Assembly (NCBI RefSeq): GCF_030253575.1
Contig: NC_080569.1
Location: forward strand, 206,001 to 270,000
Source: Rhododendron vialii
Lineage: Eukaryota > Streptophyta > Magnoliopsida > Ericales > Ericaceae
DNA: 64,000 nucleotides
Direction: 5' to 3'
Each line of letters opens with the position of its first letter. The stretch's first letter is position 1. This document shows positions 25,601-37,392 of this stretch, piece after piece. The notes under the pieces are model-generated. The model made no database searches, had not been told where the DNA came from, and worked only from the letters and a program-made list of their open reading frames with translations. Position numbers and translations under genes: made by a program.

Positions 25601-27924
25601 GGGCAATCGGACAGTAATCACTCTAGAGATATCAGCTTGATAGACATTTGAAAAATGAATTACAAACTGGAAAAATACATAATCACTTTTGATGTCTACT
25701 CTTGTTTCCATGGAGACTGAAAAGCTCTGTGTTTCTTCCACACTTGGCATTTGTATCGATAGAGAGGTGTCATTCTTAAAAGTTTCATGACTGTCTGTAT
25801 GAGCCTCCTCACCAGGACCTATGACTTGAGTTATGAGAATATTATCAGAACAGCGAATTTCCAACAACCCATGTGAACCTGCTGCCCTAGTAGATGCCCT
25901 CTGCAAGTTCACGCCAAAGGCCTCTCCAAAGTCATCATGGAGGATCAAAACTCCCCCGGAAGCTTTTGCAAGAGGTTGCAAAACAGGAACTCTTACTGGG
26001 CATGTTCCAGCACACAGAATATCAACCACCGTATTGTGTCGATGAGCCTCGCAACCTAGGTTCTCCATCCACTTCAATGCTGTTTTCTCCAGATGGGGAT
26101 AATTTGGATGATTAAAAGAATGAGGAACTGATCCTGGCCCATAGGTATTTGGCCCTCCACTGCACACAATTACTCTACTATTACCTCCAATTCTTTTAAC
26201 CACCCCTCTTGTCATTTCTGCCGATGGCCCTTGAATTATTGCCAGAGCAACCTCCACTGCTGTGCCCAGGCAACGGTCTCTTGAAGCTTCTGGATTATTC
26301 AGTTTGTAAGGACTAAGTGATGAAAATATCAAGTGTACCACGGGCAGTGAAGCATGAATTGGCGACAAGTAGATTCCCGTTCCATAAATCAATGCCTTTA
26401 AGGCCTCCTGTGTTGGTGATTTGCTGCCAGGAAGCACATCAGCAGATGCAATTGATTCCTCTGAGAAGTCGTATACTGATACAGTGCGACCATATAGTAC
26501 AATTCCAATCCTTGTAGTTGGGGGAAGTGAATCTACAAAAGCATGCAAGGAACTTTGCAGATGCTGGAGATGTGGTTCGTCTAAACACTCATCTACAACG
26601 AGCACAATGGGTGCTGACATTCTCGAATCAGAGACTGGAACAAAACCAGGTCTCTTGTTCCCGGTTTGGACATAATCGACCAAAGGAGATGACAATTCTG
26701 GAAGATTACGAAGCTCTTCCTTGCTGGAAGCTATGTATTCACCCTCACTTCCGTTCAGACACCGGCAAATTACACACTGCCACTGTCCCGAGCCAGGTAA
26801 GATATTGCAATACAGGTTTGCATAAGCTCCACAGGATTGGCAGCGATGGGGATCACGTTGTATAATTTGTGGACCAGGCAAAATTTCCCTCCCAGGTGAA
26901 ATAAGTGCCCCAAACCCCAAACTGGGTATGTTTGCCAATTTCTTTTGTTTCAGTACCTAGGGGGGAAAATTAGCAGAAAAGACATTCAGGAATATTGTTA
27001 TAGGAGGGGATCAATATAAAATCATTCCGTACCATAGACAACTTATTAACTACATGTTGGCATTAGGGGAAAATTTAGATGCACTTAGATGGGTAAATGA
27101 CAACTGACAAGGCAATTTGGCAGTTGTAACACTAAGTAACAGAGCATGCAAAGCTGTGGCACTATAGAGGGTTATAAAAACAGGAAAATGCAATGAAAGT
27201 ATTACAGACCTTGTTTAGTTTCATCTATAATCTGTTTATGGACACAGCAAGAAAATGGCAATAAATAAGGCAAATAGTTTCGAAAATCACAAATTCTAAA
27301 TCTCTTTCAAGAAGTATGGCCCACGAAGATTTCCTGAACAGAATACAAGTACTTGAAAACGAAACCGCAAAGGAACTACAGACAGAGAGATGAAACTGCA
27401 AAGGAATTAGAGAGAGAGAGAGAGAGAGAGAGAGATACCTTATGAGCTGAGAATAGTACACAGGGCGATTCTGGATCAGGCACAGACTGCTCTGTAGCAT
27501 CCGAAGCTTCGCGCAGCAACTCAATGGATCCGTTTGAAAAATGAGGAGGCGAGGAAGTGGGCAAAGAGGAACCTGAAGAAAAAGCAACAGGCTGCGGAGC
27601 GGCCGGAGAAGTTCGAAAGGGAACAGCAGCAGGTCGGAGTGGGGAGGAGAACACCGGAGGGCCCGGAGGGGTGCTCAAATGAGGAGCAGGGCTGCCAGCC
27701 CTAATCCCATTCACTGGTGATGGCATAGTTGGGGTTCTCATAGAGGGTGAAGGAATCTGATCCGGTCGTGAAAGCGGTGGAGGTGGAAATCTAGGTGCAG
27801 CGGGAGAAGCGAAAGGAGGTGCTGGAATTAATTTAGCATCTGGGCGAGGGGTTGGTGTATCTTGGTTTGAGGGGATGATGGTAGTGGAGTATCCAACTGA
27901 CAGCTGCGGAGGTGGGTTAGCCAT
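21343..27924 (-). CDS. SEC23-family COPII coat protein (plant SEC23 with proline-rich N-terminus)
   Basis: Sec23 is the GTPase-activating subunit of the inner COPII coat and acts at ER exit sites with Sec24 and Sar1. Coding exons: 27924-27439, 26956-25136, 21941-21825, 21718-21647, 21471-21343, all GT-AG and in frame, 874 residues. Residues 1-162 are a proline/serine-rich extension; 163 onward is the conserved body. The zinc finger is C201, C204, C223, C226; then the trunk, beta-sandwich and helical domains, and a gelsolin-like domain beginning near DVFIWLGAELA (764-774). The end is the usual FHFDDPSFCEW-type tail followed by a stop. The long extension marks the plant subgroup related to Arabidopsis At4g01810 rather than the classical short SEC23. 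Intron 2 is 3.2 kb and holds a MITE. A (CT)n tract on the coding strand abuts the intron 1 donor. Looks intact. Confidence 0.95.
22602..22648 (+). repeat. Compound (CG)n(TG)n(GA)n microsatellite
   Basis: The sequence passes from GCGCGCGCGCGC through CACGTGTGTGTGTG into a GA run of about 10 units. Alternating purine-pyrimidine tracts of this kind can adopt Z-DNA; that is inference only. Confidence 0.9.
22780..23133. mobile_element. Stowaway-like MITE in SEC23 intron 2
   Basis: Inverted repeats CTCCCTCCGTCCTGCAAAGT at the left and its near complement ending GGGACGGAGGGAG at the right, both sides flanked by TA (22778-22779, 23134-23135). At 354 bp it is longer than the other copies in the window. 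Confidence 0.87.
27409..27435 (+). repeat. (GA)n microsatellite at the SEC23 intron 1 donor
   Basis: About 13 GA units. On the coding strand the donor reads AAG|GTATCTCTCTCT..., so the repeat starts four bases into the intron. Length changes here could affect splice-site recognition. Confidence 0.9.
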
Positions 27925-28880
27925 GGTAGAGGGGGAATTTCAGATTTCACGTGATAACCAAGTTACCACTCAACAGGCTTTTCAAGAAAACCCAAGAAGC
28001 CAGTGCGGGCTTGGCAAAGAGAAAAACCAGAACCACTGCCGATCCAGGTAATAGTTATTCAAAGGGGAAGCCTTTCAATCACGCAGGGAATTTCAACCCA
28101 CCTAAGGATTACCCCCAAGTCCCTATTACCAAAGAGAAGACAATAAAAATGGATACAGGAACACCACTACCTATGTGAAGTTATGATGGTTTTGATATAT
28201 AAAGAAAACACTGATGATGTCAAATTAAAACCCGTCAGAGATGCCATATGCAAGCCAAAAAGAGAAAAAAGGAAGAAAGAATGAGAGGAGGAGCCAATGA
28301 TGATATAGTAGAATAAATACCTGATTCGAATTCCAGTCAAGAAGAAGCAAGATTTGGTTTCAATTGAGACCCAGTGCCACAAGATCGATCAGATAATCCA
28401 CCAGCCCTCCCTAAACAGAAATTGAGAAGCTTTCAGTTGATAATAACAAGGGATGGGGATGGGGACGGGAGATTTATTAGTTGAACACAATATCCTAACA
28501 TAGAGAAGGGTTTCCAGTCGTGGTTCCCCTCTCCAGATTCTCAGGGAAAAAGGATGCATTTTTATTTAGGAAAAATAAAAACTACTGTAACAAGAAAGGG
28601 AGATCTAATGAAGAATCTCGTACCAAGAACTTAGAAGGGGAAGGAATTGGAATCGACGGGAGGAGAGGTTTAGATAGGAATTTGCGTACCTGCGGCGGGT
28701 GGGGACAGAAAGACTTGGACAAAGGATCTCGTAGCGAATCCGAATGAGAAGAGACTGATTTAGCTGCCTGGTACTTGAAACACAAAATCAAAAGATCTCC
28801 TCTTGTCTGAGTTGTCCCTCGCTCTTAATCTAGTACTCCTATTTCTTTCTCTCCGAAGTACGAATTCTCGCTCCCACGAC

Positions 28881-28881
<1 letters not shown>
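27925..28881 (-). promoter_or_regulatory. SEC23 5' UTR and upstream flank
   Basis: Upstream of the SEC23 start codon. Likely holds an untranslated exon and the promoter, but no transcript ends can be fixed by eye. The (CT)n tract at 28882-28914 lies at its outer end. Confidence 0.35.

Positions 28882-28914
<33 letters not shown>
28882..28914 (+). repeat. (CT)n microsatellite
   Basis: About 16 uninterrupted CT units followed by (GT)n. It lies about 960 bp upstream of the SEC23 start codon; GA/CT tracts are common near plant promoters and could bind GAGA-type factors, which is inference. Confidence 0.9.
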
Positions 28915-28918
<4 letters not shown>

Positions 28919-30416
28919 GTGTGTGTCGCTCCGTGCGTGTGGGCTCGGGATGTGTGGGGGCCGTTGCTAAACGGGGCGCGAGTGGGGTTGTAGACCAAGC
29001 ACCAGGTAAATTAGTGCGCGAGAGGAATAAGGTTAATTTAAACGGAAGGAGGCGTAAGGGTGGTTTGGCATAATAAGTTAAATGATTTTTTTTTTTATTT
29101 TAAAAAAATTACATTTGTTGGGTTTTTGTTATTTTTTAAGTGAACTATTGCTTTATTATTACAAGAAAAATTTAAAAAGTAAAAGAGTATGATCGAAATT
29201 CAATTTTTTTTGGATAAAACAACAAATTTTAGTTGATTTTTATGAAATATTCTTTTTCTCGATCAGAAGAATTGAAAGAAATATAGAAGTATAAAAAAAA
29301 GAATCAAATATTATATATAAAATAATGAAAAGATTGACTTTCTAGAAGAAAAAAAAACTCACTTCTGAGTCTTTTTCATTTTGGTCTATGTATTTGTACT
29401 TTTTAATATTCTTTCTGAAATCAAATTTATTATGGTAAATACGCTTTATTATGTTATACTTAGTTACTATGGTTAATTTATCATGACTACTATAACCTCC
29501 TTTTAGTAATCATGATAATTATAAAAATTGTTTTAAAATTTTCTTTATTATGGTAAATTTATCATAATTGTTTATAAATGGAATCCACTATTTATGATTT
29601 TTCGATTGATAGTGTTTTTGAATATTGTTTTACTTATTATACATGGTAAATCTACCTATTATGTAATTGTAGTTAATATGGCAATTATCATAAATTTTTA
29701 TAATGTCGTTATAAACGGTTGTGTAAATCACAACACATAATCAATCTCTAGCCATCCATTGTTGTAATAAATGGTCAAGATTCGCTCAACTCTTTCTTGA
29801 AAAAGTTAAACACTTTTCCTTAGAAGAGTTTGTTTAAAATCTAGACCGTCCAAATACATCTGGAAGGTCAGAATTACGCACACAACCAACACAACGGTTG
29901 TGCAAGTAACATTTTTGTAAGTATAATACTCCTTCGGTTCCTAAATGATTGTCCACCATGAAAATTACGTGCAATTTTTGAACCAAAATATAAGGTACTT
30001 TCGTGCGTAATTCTTTTTATTTTATTGACATCTAAGTAAAGGTCTCATTGAGATCTTTAATTTAGTGCAAGAACTTTTAAAAATTATGCAATTATTTTTT
30101 ATATTTTAATGTAAAAATTGTACTTGTACTTATTTTCATCGTGGGCTGAGGGAGTATTAAAATAATTGTTTAGCAATGACACTTGATGGTAGATTTTAAA
30201 CAGAAAAGAAAAGGAGAACATAGCAAGATCCGTGGGCTACTTGGTTTTTAACTTTAAAATAACAAGTGCCCTCTTGCATCTCCTACCGGATCTGAGAGGC
30301 GTTTTTTGTTTTTCTGTTTTTGTTTCCCCGGCGGCAAAGAGTTGGGCGGGTAGCTTCTTTTTGCGCGTCTGCAAAATAGTTGTATTACTCCTAGACTATC
30401 ACCCTAGTGTTTGGAG
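28915..30416. other. AT-rich region between divergent SEC23 and PIP30-like genes
   Basis: About 1.5 kb of AT-rich DNA between two divergently transcribed genes, so it contains both promoters. It carries one Stowaway-like MITE (29929-30154). No other gene or RNA was recognised. Confidence 0.6.
29929..30154. mobile_element. Stowaway-like MITE, diverged ends
   Basis: Ends are CTCCTTCGGTTCC at the left and GGGCTGAGGGAG at the right, flanked by TA on both sides (29927-29928, 30155-30156). The 226-bp interior includes GGTCTCATTGAGATC (30041-30055). The more diverged ends suggest an older insertion. It lies about 260 bp upstream of the PIP30-like start codon. Confidence 0.72.
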
Positions 30417-33400
30417 ATGGCTGACGGCGATGGTGTTGATATGGCTCCCTCCTCAACGAGGCTGATGAATTTTGTTTCCGAGGAACAGGTTTTTTAAGTT
30501 TTAATCTACTACTAGCCCTAGATTTTTGGGCTACGATTTCGATTTTCTTGACAGGTTTTCAATGTTCTTTTTCTGACGTCGTGGGCAGTTGGCTGAAGCC
30601 AGGAGAAGTCGGGGTGCCCGAGTTGATGACGGTACTGCTCAGAGAGATAGACCCCTCTACGAGGTCTCCGTCTCCCCCCTTTTTTTATTCTTACATTTTC
30701 TACTGACTTCCAAGAACCATATTTGCAAGTCCTATTTTTTTATTCTTTGAAAGGAGGAGAGAATTCCACAGCTTAGCCTTAAGCACGATTGAATACTGGC
30801 ACTAAAACCCCTAATCAAATGTCAAAACTCTTTGCAGGCGGTAATTAGGTACTTTAGCTTCATGTTTTCTCTTAAATTCTTTTTCCTTTCCTTCCCCTCC
30901 CTAACGCAGTGCCGTACCATTTGACTTCTTGGCATGCACTGGATCCTTGTTTAGGTTGCACGGTAAACCCAAATTAACTAAAATTTCTGCATGCAATATG
31001 ATTCACAAATTGTCTTCAGACTCCTGATTTTGTTAGGTGCGTTTAGGTGCTATTTGATATGACCACGTGTTTTGTATTTGAATTCCGTTCTGTTCCTTCA
31101 AATTTCCTTCTGCATTTGACTGACTGTACTGTTGCTGGGAAGAGACCGGATTGTTAGACGGTCAGGTATTCAACCTGCCTTGGCTCTTCTCTGCGCTGTG
31201 AAATATTCTTGATCCCTATGCCTTCTATGATCTATGGTAGCAAACTTTACCAATACATTTTTTTTCCTGAAGATGTTCTTCTTTTAAATGCAGATCTTAA
31301 AGGAGAACAAGGATAAACGAGATGCTGAATTTAATGAGCGGTTCAAGCATCGTGAGTGCTAAAATATATTTCTTTTTATCTTTCTTCCTAAAAGATCAGG
31401 GGTGGAGGAGGGAACATGCCACCCGGTTTTTCGGATTATAAAAGAAATATCTCAATGCCTTTCATTTAAACACCACAGGAGAAGTCAATCAAGCCTTTGT
31501 TCTATATTAACAAAAAACAAAGTCTAGGACAAAGCCTGACTTTACGCTTATCTTTCTCTTCATATTTTTATGAAAAGCATAGCTGACTCCCATTAAACAG
31601 TGTCACCCCCAATCTACATCCGGGCTCCGCCACTGCAAAAGATGAATGAGGCTGCAGAGGTTGTAATAATCATCGTTGCCAGTTCTTGGTAATCTTAAAG
31701 CATCACATGTACGCCAATCTATTTCCAGCCTTAGATGTTGTTTCTAAACTGTCTATGATAAGTAGGTCATGTTCCTAAACACCTCTTCTAGGTTTGTAGA
31801 TGAGTGCATGTCTTTCTCATGATGAGTCAAAGAGTTTGGACTTTGGTTATGCATTGATTGCTATTTTCCCGCGAGCACTCAAGAAGAACAAAGTTTATAA
31901 TCACTTCTTTGATTGCAGGACCACCCAAAGCTTTGGATGAGGATGAAACTGAGTTTCTTGAAAAGCTAGAGATGGTGAGATAATGTTTCTGAGCCATTAT
32001 TTGCTTTGCTATGCCATCAGTGAGAAACAAAGGTCGTGCAACGTGTATTGATGAACCTTTTTTCTAATTTCAGATAAAAAGTTATGTTATAGGACATGGT
32101 TTCATGTGCCACCTAGGCATTAAGGACACAAGATGGCAAAAGTGACTAGTCCCTGAATTTTGGACTTGAAGAGGAGCATTTCAATGCACATTTTGAAAAC
32201 ACCTTAGATAGCTGGTTTCATGCCCCCAAAGGCAACAGGAGATGTAAACCATAACAGGTCTGGACATTTGGACATGACGACAGAGCTATACTGTGCATGT
32301 AACAAGCAAATTCAAATTATAAACCAGGGCTACCTGGATAATAATTACTGTATTGGCTATCATAACAATAAGTTGATTGAGAATTTGAGAGAGAGGTTTC
32401 TTTATTAGGTATCCTGACATGAATTGATAGATCATCCGTTGGCTAGTAAATTGCACTTTTAATTGACAATGTTGCTCAAGAGACATTGATATCTTATAGT
32501 GAGTGAGTATGTACGTGTTAATCGAGATACAAAAATTGACATTTTTGGACCCATTCAGATAATTGATGAATCAGAACCACACCTAGTGGTGGCACCTGAG
32601 TGTCATGCTGAGGCTCATTGGGAATTTAATTTTCGAGGTTTTCCTGAACTTGTTAACTTCACTATTATTGGAAGCGTAGTTTGAATGTCTATTCTCACTG
32701 ACTGCTTTACTGTCTTTACCTACATAACACTGCAAATCCCATTTAGAATAACGAAGTTCAATTGTAGGATGATAGGATCGCATTACGGATGATTTATATT
32801 GGGAGAATAAGCGAGATATGCTATATGTCAGCTTCTTAAATGGGCTATTGGATGATGTACAGGTTTATAAATTGCGTAGAATTTGGTTCCTATATTTTGA
32901 GGCCTTTCGTGTACATTCCCTCTTGGCTATTAGCCATGGTGGGTTATGGTGAATTTCTTGCTTGGACTGTTGTAAAGAAGATATTGCAAATATCAAGGCT
33001 TGTATTATGCTTCGCCAGTTGTGTTTTTATACCCTCTGGGTGGCATTTCACTCTCCCAAAGCATTGGTGCCTTTTGTTATCTACTTTTTAGTTTTGTTTT
33101 CTCACTTATGATTGTTCATCCAGTCCAAGAGAGGATATGAAAGGCAAATGGCAGATGAAGAAGCCCAGCAACTGCAGAGTTTCCAAGTACATTTCATATC
33201 ACTAGCTCATATTCTTTAGTTACTCGATTAACAAATATCAAGAACATTTTTTTTGGCATGTTGGTTGTACCATTCTTCAAGGGTTTCTCAACGGTAACAA
33301 ATCTTCTTCAGTAACTTCTCTAGTCCTGGTACAGCATGGAAAACATTTTTTAGTCTGATTTTCAAGCTTGGGCATCCTAAACTGGGAATTAAATAGTAGT

Positions 33401-36242
33401 AAAAGAGGAAAATTCATGTTTGTGCATACTTCAGTGAAGCAAAGTGTGACCGGAAATTTTGAGGGATGGGGATTATGTAGCTAAAAGCTCACTAACAACC
33501 TTGAATGTTGCTACATGTTGCAGGGATCTTTATGTTCCTTTTTTTTGTGGAGAATTTCCTTTTGTTTTATGTTATTAAACCAAGATTTTCTATTATTAAA
33601 ATCAAATTTGCAATTTAAACCCTGGAATTTCAAAAAGTTCATTTGTAATACGACATTACATGGACACCCGGCTATGTTTACTTTATAGAAAATTGGGACA
33701 CAATAGGTTGGGAGCACATTGAATAACATACTATATTCTTATAAAAAATCATGTCAAATTGTAATTTAAAATATTGTTGCTATCTAATTAGGGACTAAAT
33801 CAGGGGTCAACCCAACTAACATTAGTATTACAAATATATACAAACTGTCACTAAATAAATATTTCAATATTAAGTATCAAGGGTAATTTTGACCCCTCCT
33901 CAACCTTTTGGAATTGCACTTCGATTGTGTAACGGTTCCTAGTGTGTCCTCAGTGCATCTCCAACATCAGGGTATAAAGGTATAATAAAAAAATTGGAAA
34001 CATATAATAGTGTCTGAGATGTGTCCGAATATGTCCACCACAGACAATTGAGGCAGATTAATGCTTGTGCTTCTTAGGTCCTTGTTAAATATATGATATT
34101 GCTTATTTGTGTTAAGAAATTAACTTTTTCCTTTTCTCAATATCTCCACTCAGGCTATTATTTTGGTTTCTTCTCAGGCGGCAGTTGCAGCACAGTCTAC
34201 AATTGTACATGAGGCTACAGAAATACCCCCAGTTCCTAAGGTCCAGGTTAGGTTCCCATCAATTTAGTTTTGTACATCTATTTTTGTACTTGTGTGCACT
34301 AACTAATTTGGAAATGCACACGCGATACTCGGGTTGACTTGCTGAATCAGTTAACTCCAAGTTCAAAACTTTTGCTACAAGCCTATTGTCAATCAACTAT
34401 GACAAACCTACCTTAACACTCAACCAAGCGCCATGGAAATCAAATCCGACAGCTCTAGTTTCGAAATAATACGGAACCCAAGCACAACACAAGATATATG
34501 TGGAAAATGCCTGAGACGAGAAGAAACCGCAGAAGAGAGAATCTAGCGACTAGCATTAATTTGCACAGTTACAAGAGACCTTACAGACCAGTCCGTGAGT
34601 CTGGTCTAAGGCGTAGGTTCCTCTTGCCTAGTCTATGTACACTACGCTTGTCTAGCATCTCCAAGGGTGATAGTAAAATTTCACTCCAAAATATAGTTTT
34701 TTTGATTACTTTTATTACTTTAAGAGAACCACTTTGCCAGATTATTAATTAGTTCACCAATCATGAATCACAAATTTGGTGAGGTGGAAGTTTCAAGAGC
34801 CATTTCTCACTCTTCAAACTAGAAGAGAGAGAGCTATACCAAAATGGTGTAGCGAACTCGCTCTCACCCTGCAGATAAAAAAAAGAAAAACTTGCTATCT
34901 CCCTTGGAGTGCCTTTGGCCGACATGGATCCTCAAATGTAGTTTAGTTTTGATTTTGCTACCTCCCTTGGAGATGCTCTCAGGTAATCCAACCGCCTGGA
35001 GTCCACCAAGCCTCCAACCTTAAGTTCTTCAATGGATTCCTCCTTGATGAGCTTTCATGCCATTAGTCTTGTTGGTGTATTTGCAAATAAATGCAAGAAC
35101 GATCAACCAATAAGACACCAGATTTTTTATGTTGAACTGATTATTAAAATCAGCCTACATTTACGGGAGGGGTCGATCTTTCATTATCATCAATAATGAT
35201 ACAGTTCTCAACCAAAGGTCTCAATAAAAATGAATGAAGCTTCAAACAAAATCCATGGAAATTCTTTAATGAAGGTCAAGATCCTAGATCTAAGCTATAT
35301 AATATCTCCATGTACAACTACATTATCTCTTTGAAGTAGAAAGGGTGTTTTTTTTCCCGCAGATCTGGGATGTGATTGGTGCTTGGATTAGGTTAGAAAA
35401 TGTGCAAAGATTTATTGGTAGAAACATGTATCCGACCGTATGTTTTGGGCGAGAATATTTTTGCTTGAGCGAGTATTCCTTAAATTTGAGACGTCAGAGT
35501 AAGTGTTTGTGTATGGGGTTTCCAAACACAGGTAGGAGACTATGGAACCTTACATAATCTATTAGGAAATGAGACAGCTGCTATGGCGATTTAGATAAGT
35601 CGTGAAAGTCCGCAGCTACATCTGGTGGAAGTCATTAATCTTCACTCCACTCAGGCTGCAAAATTTTTGGCATTAACAGTCATGCAAGACATATGAGCGC
35701 AATAAAATGTGGAGTGATGATGTATAAACATAGTGTTTCTGGTATGATTGAACATGTTGATCTATTTGCCCAGTGAAAAGAATCTTAGTGATTTCTTCAT
35801 GTGTTTTTGTGGCTGATTCCACATGTTTTCTTACAGTTAAATCTTGGAGATTGTAAAGGCATTTTAGTCTGGATCCTATTCAAAGTGTATGTTGGTGTAG
35901 CATTAGGCTTTGGGTGGTTGGTTCTTGCTGCTTTGTCTTGTCAATGTTGGTGACGTATTATTGTATAAGGTTCTCAAAGTTGACTGCTTCTGTTTGCAGG
36001 AAAAAAAATTAGTTGGGAGGAAGAATCCGCCAGCTCGCCCTTTGGGTATGATTATCAAAGTCAAGCCACAAGCGAAGAAGGCAAAGATTGATATGGGAAA
36101 CTTGGATGTGGTAAAGTCACCTTCGGTTGACACAGAGAAACATTTGGACTCAGTAAAATCGCCCAATGGTGATGGTGATAAGCCTCATGTTGTAGCCAAT
36201 ACAGGTTTAGTTTCATACAGTGATGATAGTGAAGAGGACTAG
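30417..36242 (+). CDS. FAM192A/PIP30 (NIP30)-like nuclear protein
   Basis: The animal homologue (PSME3IP1/PIP30) binds the nuclear proteasome activator PA28gamma; the plant role is not established. Exons: 30417-30488, 30589-30663, 31294-31351, 31919-31974, 33124-33186, 34178-34246, 36000-36242, all GT-AG, one frame, 211 residues. The N-terminal NIP30-type domain is clear: NFVSEEQLAEARRSRG, RPLYEILKENKDKRD, FNERFKHRPPKALDEDETEFL and a coiled charged segment (RQMADEEAQQLQSFQ). The C-terminal part is basic (KKLVGRKNPPARPLG, KPQAKKAKID) and ends in the acidic tail SYSDDSEED, which in the animal protein type is a casein-kinase-like phosphosite region. The start is the first ATG of exon 1 with an in-frame product that matches the family's N-terminus. 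Introns 3 and 6 carry insertions. Looks intact. Confidence 0.88.
31397..31635. mobile_element. hAT-like MITE in PIP30-like intron 3
   Basis: Left end CAGGGGTGGAGGAGGG and complement of right end CAGTGGCGGAGCCCGG, the typical hAT-type CAGxGGCGGAG termini. An 8-bp near-perfect target duplication flanks it (TAAAAGAT 31389-31396, CAAAAGAT 31636-31643). Length 239 bp, no coding capacity. Confidence 0.8.
34247..35999 (+). other. PIP30-like intron 6 (1.75 kb)
   Basis: Long intron before the last coding exon. Scattered short frames, none convincing. The middle part (about 34320-35340) differs in texture from the flanks and may be inserted repeat, but I could not define its ends. Confidence 0.55.
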
Positions 36243-36511
36243 CTAGGCTCAGTATTTTTGGACCTGATAGTGATCTATTTATGTACTATCTTTTAGGGTT
36301 CATTTGTATGGAGGATTTAGAGACGTAATAGGATACGTAATCTTGTGGGGTCCGTGAATCTGATGTTTGGCATAACCAATTTAGACCGAGTTGTAATCCA
36401 GGGAGGGTGTCCATATACGGGTGAGGGATAAAAATCCCATAGTTGTGTAGGATTTCTGGATCCATCAAGCAGTCCCCGGAGCCGGAGGAAATCAACTGGA
36501 TCAAAATTTAA

Positions 36512-36541
36512 GCCTCATGTTGTAGCCAATACTGGTTTAAT
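36512..36541 (+). repeat. 30-bp copy of PIP30-like last-exon sequence in the 3' flank
   Basis: AGCCTCATGTTGTAGCCAAT and the following ten bases repeat the coding sequence at 36181-36210 with two mismatches. The 270 bp between the stop codon and this copy resemble no gene. A short displaced duplication of this kind is typical of an insertion or repair event in the 3' UTR. Confidence 0.9.
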
Positions 36542-37160
36542 GAGAGAGAGAGAGAGAGGGGTAATAAAAGACATTCTGTTGTTTAATGCGACTGGATCAA
36601 AAATTTGATAAATTTTATTAAGGCAACTGCATCAATCAGATTGAATTTCAATAAATGACTCAGGATTTTAATCCGATCCATACTTCAATTTGAAAAATAC
36701 GAGTGTCATAATCAAACACCTATGGAACTTTCTCGTATGGGGGCTTTTCCCCCTTCACTTTACTTGTTTTGCAAATAACATGAACCCCTTGTCCGTGTTG
36801 TGCACTTTTGATGGGTCAATCTCGGATTTATTAGCATCAAATCCATTCAATTTGTTTGGATCCCCGAATTTGTTGGGCCTGTCAAAAATAAGATTAATCG
36901 GACATACATGAATGGGATACTGTTTTTTAAAAGATGACTGATTTTGTGATGACCGTGTTTGATAAGATAAGTTTTCATTTGTTGGAATGGATAAGAAACT
37001 TGACAAGTCGAGCAAATTCGAAATTCTACTAATGGGCTTGCAGTGAACCCATTAATTAGAAAAGCACAACACCTACTGGTTCTGCACATGGAGGGCTGAA
37101 TCAAGGCCGATCCGTGTTTATTAGTAAGTGTCCACTGCGTTCTATACGAAAATTCTAATT

Positions 37161-37286
37161 CCACATCCACTTACACACTCATACTCACAATAGGGGTGGG
37201 TCCCACACACACTGGGTGTGTAGTGTATGCGGGCTCCACCTCTATTGTGAGTGTGGATGTGTAATTAAATGTGTAAGTGAGTGTGG
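37161..37286. repeat. Imperfect palindrome (hairpin) with GTG/CAC-rich arms
   Basis: The left arm (CCACATCCACTTACACACTC then ATACTCACAATAGGGGTGGG) is complementary, with one small loop-out, to the right arm ending at 37286 (CCACCTCTATTGTGAGTGTG onward). The centre is CCACACACACTGGGTGTG. It could be a folded MITE or a terminator-like structure; no target duplication was found. Confidence 0.7.
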
Positions 37287-37392
37287 AGGTAAAATGATTG
37301 AACTAAAAAAGCCCACTGTTTTTGGTAGTTTCTCAATTGAGAAATTGAGACCATTGTAAACGTTTAATTCAATATGCATAAATCTGGATCCG

